Origin: Cohnella panacarvi Gsoil 349 | Lineage (GTDB): Bacteria > Bacillota > Bacilli > Paenibacillales > Paenibacillaceae | Reading direction: 5' to 3' | Assembly: GCF_000515335.1 (NCBI RefSeq) | Contig: NZ_KI911563.1 | Coordinates: 2,171,603-2,235,602 of the forward strand | Length of the DNA stretch: 64,000 nucleotides | Shown: positions 59,697 through 64,000 of the stretch, one piece after another | How positions within the stretch are numbered: position 1 is the first letter of the stretch | Layout of the letters: the number at the start of each line of letters is the position of its first letter | The notes under the pieces: generated by a model | The model's input: the letters and a program-made list of their open reading frames with translations, nothing else | The model's database searches: none | What the model was told of the DNA's origin: nothing | Translations under genes and position numbers: made by a program

Positions 59697-61295
59697 ATGA
59701 ACGTCTTGCTCGTGGACGACGACTACTTCGTCATTACGGCGCTTACGAAGAAGATCGATTGGCCGGCGCTCGGCATCGAGCGCGTCTACACCGCCAGTAA
59801 CGTCGCGCAAGCGCGCGAGCTGCTGGAACGGGAGCCGGTTCACATCCTGATCTGCGACATCGAGATGCCGCAGGGCAGCGGCCTCGATCTGCTCGCTTGG
59901 ATGCGTGAGGAAAAGCACGAGGCGCAGGCGATCTTCTTGACGAACTACGCCGACTTCAACTACGCGCAGAAGGCGATCGAGCTGCGCAGCTTCGAATACT
60001 TCCTGAAGCCGATCGAATTCGCCAAGCTGACGCTCATTATCCGGAAGGCGATTGCGCGCGTTCGCGAGCAGGCGGAGAACGAGAAGGCGATCCGGGAAGG
60101 GATCTATTGGAAGAAAAGCGAGAAGACGGTGATCGAACACTTCTGGCGGAAGCTCGCGACGGAGGCGAAGGAGCTGAAAGCTACGGCTATCGCCGACGCG
60201 ATCGCCGAACGCAACCTGTCTTATGGGCAAGAAGACGTCTTCCTGCCCCTGCTGTTCACTATTTTTCCTTACGATAAGAGCTTAGGCAAAGACGATAAAG
60301 GACTGTTCGATTTCGCGCTGCTCAACGTGCTGAACGAGTCGTTCCAGCAACTTGCCGCGACCGCGGAAGCGATCTTCGAATACAAGCCGTTCAATTGGAT
60401 CGCCATCGTGCGTGCAACGGATCTTGAGGCCGAGCGCGCCCTAGAAGCCGCGAAACTCTGCGAAGCATTCCTTCCCGTCGCGAACCGGATCTTGAAGAGC
60501 GACGCTTGCTGTACGATCGCTCGTCCCGCTCGGCTGAGTGATGTCCACCGCGAGATGCGTTCCTTGATCCGGGCGAACGAGGAACGCATCAAGCATCGTA
60601 ACCGCGTGCTCGTCCTCGGCCATGACGAGGAAAGGCAAGCCGCCTACGCTCCGCCCGACCTGAAGCTGCTCGACGAATTGCTGAACGCGAACGACGCTGC
60701 GGCCTTCTTGGACGAGACATCCCGGTACTTGCACCGTCTCGTCCGGGGGCAAGAGGTGAGCGTGTCCGTGCTCGGCCAGTTCCGGCTCGATATCGCGCAG
60801 CTCGTGTACGCCTATCTTAAGAGCCAAGAAATCCAAGCGCACAAGCTGTACGCCGGACGGACGCATGACCAGTTGTTCTCGCAATCGCTGCACTCCATCG
60901 AGGACATGGAGAAGTATCTCGCCTACTTGCTTCGCACCGCGATGGAATACCGCGACTTCGCGGCCGCCCCGACTTCCGTCGTCGCGCAGATCACCCGGCA
61001 TATCCATGCGCATCTTGGCGACGATCTTACGCGGATCAGCCTCGCCGAAGTCGTCTACTTGAACCCCGACTATCTGGCTCGGCTGTTCAAGAAGGAAATC
61101 GGCGTCTCTCTGGGCACGTACATTATCCAAGCCCGTATTCAGACGGCCAAGCAATGGCTGGAAACGACCAAGTGGTCGGTACACGACATCGCCCGCAAAG
61201 TCGGCTATGCGAACTATCCCCATTTCTCGAAGTTTTTCAAGCAGGAAACAGGCTGCACGCCGATCGATTACCGGAAGCAGCGGCAGACGCAATAA
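59697..61295 (+). CDS. yesN: AraC-type response regulator, YesN family
   Basis: A 532-residue regulator: receiver domain 1-120 with LLVDDDYFV, phospho-acceptor Asp54 in LICDIEMPQGSG and Lys in YFLKPIEFAK; a large central linker of unknown fold; and a C-terminal AraC double helix-turn-helix about 430-530 (ISLAEVVYLNPDYLARLFKKEIGVSLGTYI, then VHDIARKVGYANYPHFSKFFKQETGCTPIDYRK). AGGAGGG lies before the ATG. It is co-transcribed with yesM and most likely activates the divergent ABC sugar operon. Confidence 0.95.
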   Translation: MNVLLVDDDYFVITALTKKIDWPALGIERVYTASNVAQARELLEREPVHILICDIEMPQGSGLDLLAWMREEKHEAQAIFLTNYADFNYAQKAIELRSFEYFLKPIEFAKLTLIIRKAIARVREQAENEKAIREGIYWKKSEKTVIEHFWRKLATEAKELKATAIADAIAERNLSYGQEDVFLPLLFTIFPYDKSLGKDDKGLFDFALLNVLNESFQQLAATAEAIFEYKPFNWIAIVRATDLEAERALEAAKLCEAFLPVANRILKSDACCTIARPARLSDVHREMRSLIRANEERIKHRNRVLVLGHDEERQAAYAPPDLKLLDELLNANDAAAFLDETSRYLHRLVRGQEVSVSVLGQFRLDIAQLVYAYLKSQEIQAHKLYAGRTHDQLFSQSLHSIEDMEKYLAYLLRTAMEYRDFAAAPTSVVAQITRHIHAHLGDDLTRISLAEVVYLNPDYLARLFKKEIGVSLGTYIIQARIQTAKQWLETTKWSVHDIARKVGYANYPHFSKFFKQETGCTPIDYRKQRQTQ

Positions 61296-61369
61296 CCGAA
61301 GGGATAAGCTATCATTTCCGAGGAAATAATTTGTCAATTCCCGTCGGTTATAGACTAGTGCTCAAATAT

Positions 61370-61403
61370 AAAAAGCCGCTCTCGTCTTTCGACGAGAACG
61401 GCT
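61370..61403. terminator. Terminator between convergent genes
   Basis: AGCCGCTCTCGTC / GACGAGAACGGCT, 13-bp stem with one mismatch and TTTC loop; TTTTTAT follows on the minus strand, so it mainly ends the membrane protein gene. Confidence 0.82.
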
Positions 61404-61409
61404 CTGCCG

Positions 61410-61982
61410 CTACCAATGGTTCCGTATTTCCGGGATGATCTCCGTGAACATCTCGCGTCCGATGTTGAACAGGATGATGATCGCGGGCACGATCAATACG
61501 ATGAAGCTCGCGTACGTAAACCGAGTGCGCCCGATTCGTCCAACCGCCACCCATCGTTCGAGCTTGTCGACTGTCCAGGATAAGCTTACGCCACCCCAGA
61601 CGAACAACAACGTGAACAGCGAGACGCCCAGGAACGCCTGCGGTCCGAACAACTCGCCGCCCGGATTGGACAGGAAGAACGGAGTCCCGATGACAGCCGC
61701 GTTCGCGACACCGTAACTCAGCCCTCTTGTCGCCCACCTATCCGGCAACACAGGCATTACGCACGTGAAGATCAAGCTGTTCCCCAGCGTGAACAACATG
61801 CCAAGCACCGTAAGCATCAGCAACGCTTCCCAGTGAAAGCCCGAGGCCATCTCGGGATAAGCAAGCGCGATGATGCCCATGACGACGCGCAGCAGAACTC
61901 CGAACAGCAAACCCGATAATAGCGCGGCGGCGAAAGAAATTCCGAATCTCCTCATCCAGGGCATCCAAGGTGTCATAGACAT
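61410..61982 (-). CDS. Integral membrane protein of unknown function
   Basis: A 190-residue protein with four to five hydrophobic helices (about 12-34, 49-76, 85-105 weak, 113-133, 150-172). No catalytic motif is visible. It starts 16 bases after the superoxide dismutase stop, so the two are probably co-transcribed. Start is ATG 61982; ATG 61976 is an alternative. Family not recognised. Confidence 0.72.
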   Translation of the reverse strand: MSMTPWMPWMRRFGISFAAALLSGLLFGVLLRVVMGIIALAYPEMASGFHWEALLMLTVLGMLFTLGNSLIFTCVMPVLPDRWATRGLSYGVANAAVIGTPFFLSNPGGELFGPQAFLGVSLFTLLFVWGGVSLSWTVDKLERWVAVGRIGRTRFTYASFIVLIVPAIIILFNIGREMFTEIIPEIRNHW

Positions 61983-61998
61983 AGACGCTGTGCCGCCC

Positions 61999-62730
61999 TT
62001 ATCGAATATTGCCGCCGGCGATGCGATCGCCGGAATTGCCGGATGGGTCCGTCTTATAGTCGTCTTCCGTCGCGTGAATGATGAACGATTTGCCCCACAC
62101 CGACCGATCCGCGCCCTTCTCCAGCGTCAGGCCTTCTAGAACGAATTCCGCGTTCACCGAGCCGTCGGCATCCGCGACGAGATTCGGGAAGTCTCCTGCG
62201 TGGTGTCCTTCCGGATTGTCGTGGCCGTGCTTCTTCGTATCGGGATTGTAGTGTCCGCCGGCCGTCTTGAAATCGTTGTTCTCGATCAGCTTCTCATGCA
62301 GATGGAAGCCGTGCTTGCCCTCTGAGAGTCCCTTCGCTTCGAGACGGACCTTCACGCCGCCTTCGGCCGCGGACAGCAGCGCTTTGCCGATAACGGTTCC
62401 AGTCGCGTTAATAATCGGAACGTACGTCTCGCCGATCCATATCGACTTCGTCGCTTCTTCCCAATAGACCGGCTGCGCGAGCAACTCGCCGACCATGCGA
62501 ATCGGCACATAGGTGGTGCCTTTGTATTGCAGCGACTCCGGTACTTGTTGGCCATTGTTATTGTATTGCCCCTCGGACGACGAGCGGTCCGCTCCGTTCA
62601 CGAATATCTTCGCCTTGTCGAACGACACGGAGATATTGCTCTGCTTCGCCATGGCAATACCGGAGAAGAATAGCGATCCGCAGGCGAATGCAATACCGAT
62701 TTGTTTCCATTTCCATGTTTTCATGCGCAT
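61999..62730 (-). CDS. sodC: Secreted Cu-Zn superoxide dismutase with copper-amine-oxidase-like N-domain
   Basis: A 243-residue exported protein. Signal peptide about 1-28 (IGIAFACGSLFFSGIAMA). Residues 33-100 are a copper_amine_oxidase N-terminal-like (stalk) domain: IFVNGADR, then YKGTTYVPIRMVGELL and WEEATKSIWIG. The SOD domain follows with Cu ligands HGFHLHE, bridging and Zn ligands GGHYNP and HGHDNPEGHHAGDFPN, and the last Cu ligand in IIHATEDDY. All metal ligands seem present, unlike B. subtilis YojM, but the mature protein has no Cys, so the usual disulfide is absent. It detoxifies superoxide at the cell surface. Confidence 0.93.
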   Translation of the reverse strand: MRMKTWKWKQIGIAFACGSLFFSGIAMAKQSNISVSFDKAKIFVNGADRSSSEGQYNNNGQQVPESLQYKGTTYVPIRMVGELLAQPVYWEEATKSIWIGETYVPIINATGTVIGKALLSAAEGGVKVRLEAKGLSEGKHGFHLHEKLIENNDFKTAGGHYNPDTKKHGHDNPEGHHAGDFPNLVADADGSVNAEFVLEGLTLEKGADRSVWGKSFIIHATEDDYKTDPSGNSGDRIAGGNIR

Positions 62731-62748
62731 GTGCGCCTCCCGTTTACG

Positions 62749-63627
62749 TTATTTAATGAGATCCTGATCCGCTACGGACAAGATGATGATCTCGCCGTCA
62801 TGCTCGCCTCTCGCGATCGCGAAGCTGCCGGATATCGACTTCAGCACGCTAAGAGACATCGTCGGCACCTTGTTCAAGGTAGTCGTCTGACCGCTGTCCA
62901 GCTTTACGACTTTACCGCTCACCTTCATCGTGCTCGACCCGATTTTGTGCTCGACCTTGAGCTTGCCTTTCGTAGCCGTGAACGTCGACTTTTTAGCGTC
63001 CCAGACGTATTTGAAGCCGGCAGCCTCCAGCAAGTTTTTCGCCGGAACATATTGATAGCCGTACGGATCTGCCACTTTCACCTTCAGTCGCTTGCCGTCC
63101 ACGAATAAGTACGTACCCTTGTCTTCGATCGCCGACGCATCGTCGATCCTCTCTCCGTACAAGTAGTCGTTCATCTCCACGGAGAACTCTTTGACACGCT
63201 GCCCCGGCGTTACCTCGATCTTGCTGTCGAACTCCGCGACGAAGCCTTGAGATTGGCCCGGCTTCAACGCACCTTCGAACTTCACTTTAGCGAAAGCCGC
63301 CGTATTGAACTCCTTGTCGAGCAGCTCGACGGACGTCGCCGGGTTTTTGATCGTATACGGGCTCGTGTTCTGGAACAGCAACGTCGCTTTGAAATGCGCA
63401 TCGGTCACCTTCGCGTTGCCGCCGACGACCTCCAGCCTGACGATCTTGAACGCGAGCTCGTTCTCCTGCATCTCCTCTAATCCTTCGAAGAAGTCCTCGG
63501 CCGCCGGTTCCGCGATCTCCGTCTCGTCCAAGAACGCCTCATCGTCCGCGAACGCGGAACGTCCTCCGAGCATGCTAGCCATGAATGCCACCAGCAACAA
63601 CAGCGCGCACCTTGTTCTCATTGCCAC
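62749..63627 (-). CDS. Secreted copper-amine-oxidase-like domain protein
   Basis: A 292-residue exported protein. The GTG at 63627 has GAGGAG eight bases upstream. Signal peptide RTRCALLLLVAFMASMLGGRSAFA, a short acidic stretch, a beta-sandwich region about 55-150 (FKIVRLEVVGGNAKVTDAHFKATLLFQN), and a stalk-type domain about 165-285 with YLFVDGKRLKV, YGYQYVPAKNLLEAAGFKYVWDAKKSTFTATKG and KVPTMSLSVLKSISG. Such domains anchor or space surface proteins in Paenibacillus. It is 18 bases upstream of sodC and shares its domain type, so they may act together at the envelope. Confidence 0.85.
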   Translation of the reverse strand: MAMRTRCALLLLVAFMASMLGGRSAFADDEAFLDETEIAEPAAEDFFEGLEEMQENELAFKIVRLEVVGGNAKVTDAHFKATLLFQNTSPYTIKNPATSVELLDKEFNTAAFAKVKFEGALKPGQSQGFVAEFDSKIEVTPGQRVKEFSVEMNDYLYGERIDDASAIEDKGTYLFVDGKRLKVKVADPYGYQYVPAKNLLEAAGFKYVWDAKKSTFTATKGKLKVEHKIGSSTMKVSGKVVKLDSGQTTTLNKVPTMSLSVLKSISGSFAIARGEHDGEIIILSVADQDLIK

Positions 63628-63765
63628 AATTCCATCTCCTCGTCACTGATTTACGATTCCTATGTTACAGAGGACGTTTGAAGTTTCTGAGGGGACGAAA
63701 TCGAGTTTGTGCGAAAATGATGCGAAGATCGTGTGAAGAACACCCGCGGAATGCGATTGTATCCA

Positions 63766-63793
63766 TAAAAAAACCGATCCTGCTCGGATCGGT
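63766..63793 (-). terminator. Terminator of a gene beyond the right edge
   Basis: ACCGATCC / GGATCGGT stem with TTTTTTT following on the minus strand. No gene inside the window uses it in this direction, so a minus-strand transcript presumably arrives from the right. Bases 63628-63765 hold no gene. Confidence 0.7.
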
Positions 63794-63903
63794 CGGGCTT
63801 GCTCGTCTCAACCGCTAAAGTCACGGCTCTCCCGGAGTGCGCTTTTGGCGTCAAAGGCAGCGTACGTCAGAGCGCAGCAGGATGGACGGCCCTCCCTACT
63901 TCC

Positions 63904-64000
63904 GTCGCTGCATCGGGGGTTCGCACACTTTGTCCTCCACTGGAGTCGCTGCATCGGAGGTCCGCACACTTTGTCCTCCACTGGAGTCGCTGTATCGGGG
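63904..64000. repeat. 41-bp tandem repeat running off the window
   Basis: Units begin at 63904, 63945 and 63986 with GTCGCTG(C/T)ATCGG(G/A)GG and continue TCGCACACTTTGTCCTCCAC. The first two units differ at two positions; the third is cut by the window edge. Non-coding on inspection. Confidence 0.88.

Noticed and set aside
58605..60230. A 541-codon open frame antisense to the YesM/YesN genes
   Set aside because: It mirrors the codon structure of two strongly supported genes (high third-position GC); its product is Arg/Leu/Val-rich with no domain.

Overview
The window looks like chromosomal DNA of a GC-rich, spore-forming Firmicute of the Paenibacillaceae (Cohnella/Paenibacillus type). The basis is gene content: YesM/YesN-type two-component regulation of a lipoprotein-dependent sugar ABC transporter, Spo0M, PaiB, a YtrA-type GntR regulator, copper-amine-oxidase-like surface domains, Bacillus-type LexA boxes and strong AGGAGG ribosome binding sites. 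This placement is an inference; no rRNA or tRNA gene was seen.

Region by region. 1-11.5 kb is a surface-glycan locus: a GT4 transferase cut by the left edge and an asparagine synthase on +, an IS256-family insertion with its 8-bp target duplication, then on - a sugar aminotransferase, a GNAT acetyltransferase and two large multidomain glycosyltransferases that share a middle domain. 11.6-14.5 kb holds a YkvA-like protein, a hydrolase and SelO. 14.8-18 kb is an SOS unit: two LexA boxes, an unknown gene, a UvrX-like Y-family polymerase and YolD, with a divergent SRAP protein and a 310-bp pentanucleotide repeat downstream. 18-33 kb carries a diverged UMP-kinase paralogue, a promoter with a possible attenuator ahead of a secreted helical protein, an AT-rich RelE-type toxin-antitoxin pair, a PaiB/phosphatase/lipoprotein cluster, RpiA, Spo0M, an orphan sporulation-type histidine kinase and a six-gene Ytr-like operon (GntR, two ABC exporters, DUF4097 protein).

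33-40.5 kb is an AT-richer accessory region full of decayed elements: a phosphatase remnant, a glutamine-amidotransferase-like protein lacking its His and Glu, two relics of a type I toxin-antitoxin locus (Hol_Tox-like peptide with an overlapping antisense RNA; one copy split by an IS3 element), a relic HepT/MntA pair, a chimeric duplication of a small DUF6953-like gene, and an SDR/TetR pair with repeated operators. Two four-unit palindromic repeat clusters with near-identical spacing lie at the two ends of this region.

40.5-64 kb is more ordinary: an L,D-transpeptidase, a heterodimeric ABC exporter, a cyclophilin lipoprotein, a 1214-residue fusion of a nucleotide-transporter-like membrane domain with HEAT repeats and two cyclic-nucleotide-binding domains, a polar amino-acid ABC transporter, and a carbohydrate utilisation locus (two permeases, binding protein, ThuA, Gfo/Idh/MocA dehydrogenase) opposite a YesM/YesN pair that probably activates it. 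The end has a membrane protein, a secreted Cu-Zn superoxide dismutase with a copper-amine-oxidase-like stalk, a related secreted protein, and 41-bp tandem repeats leaving the window.
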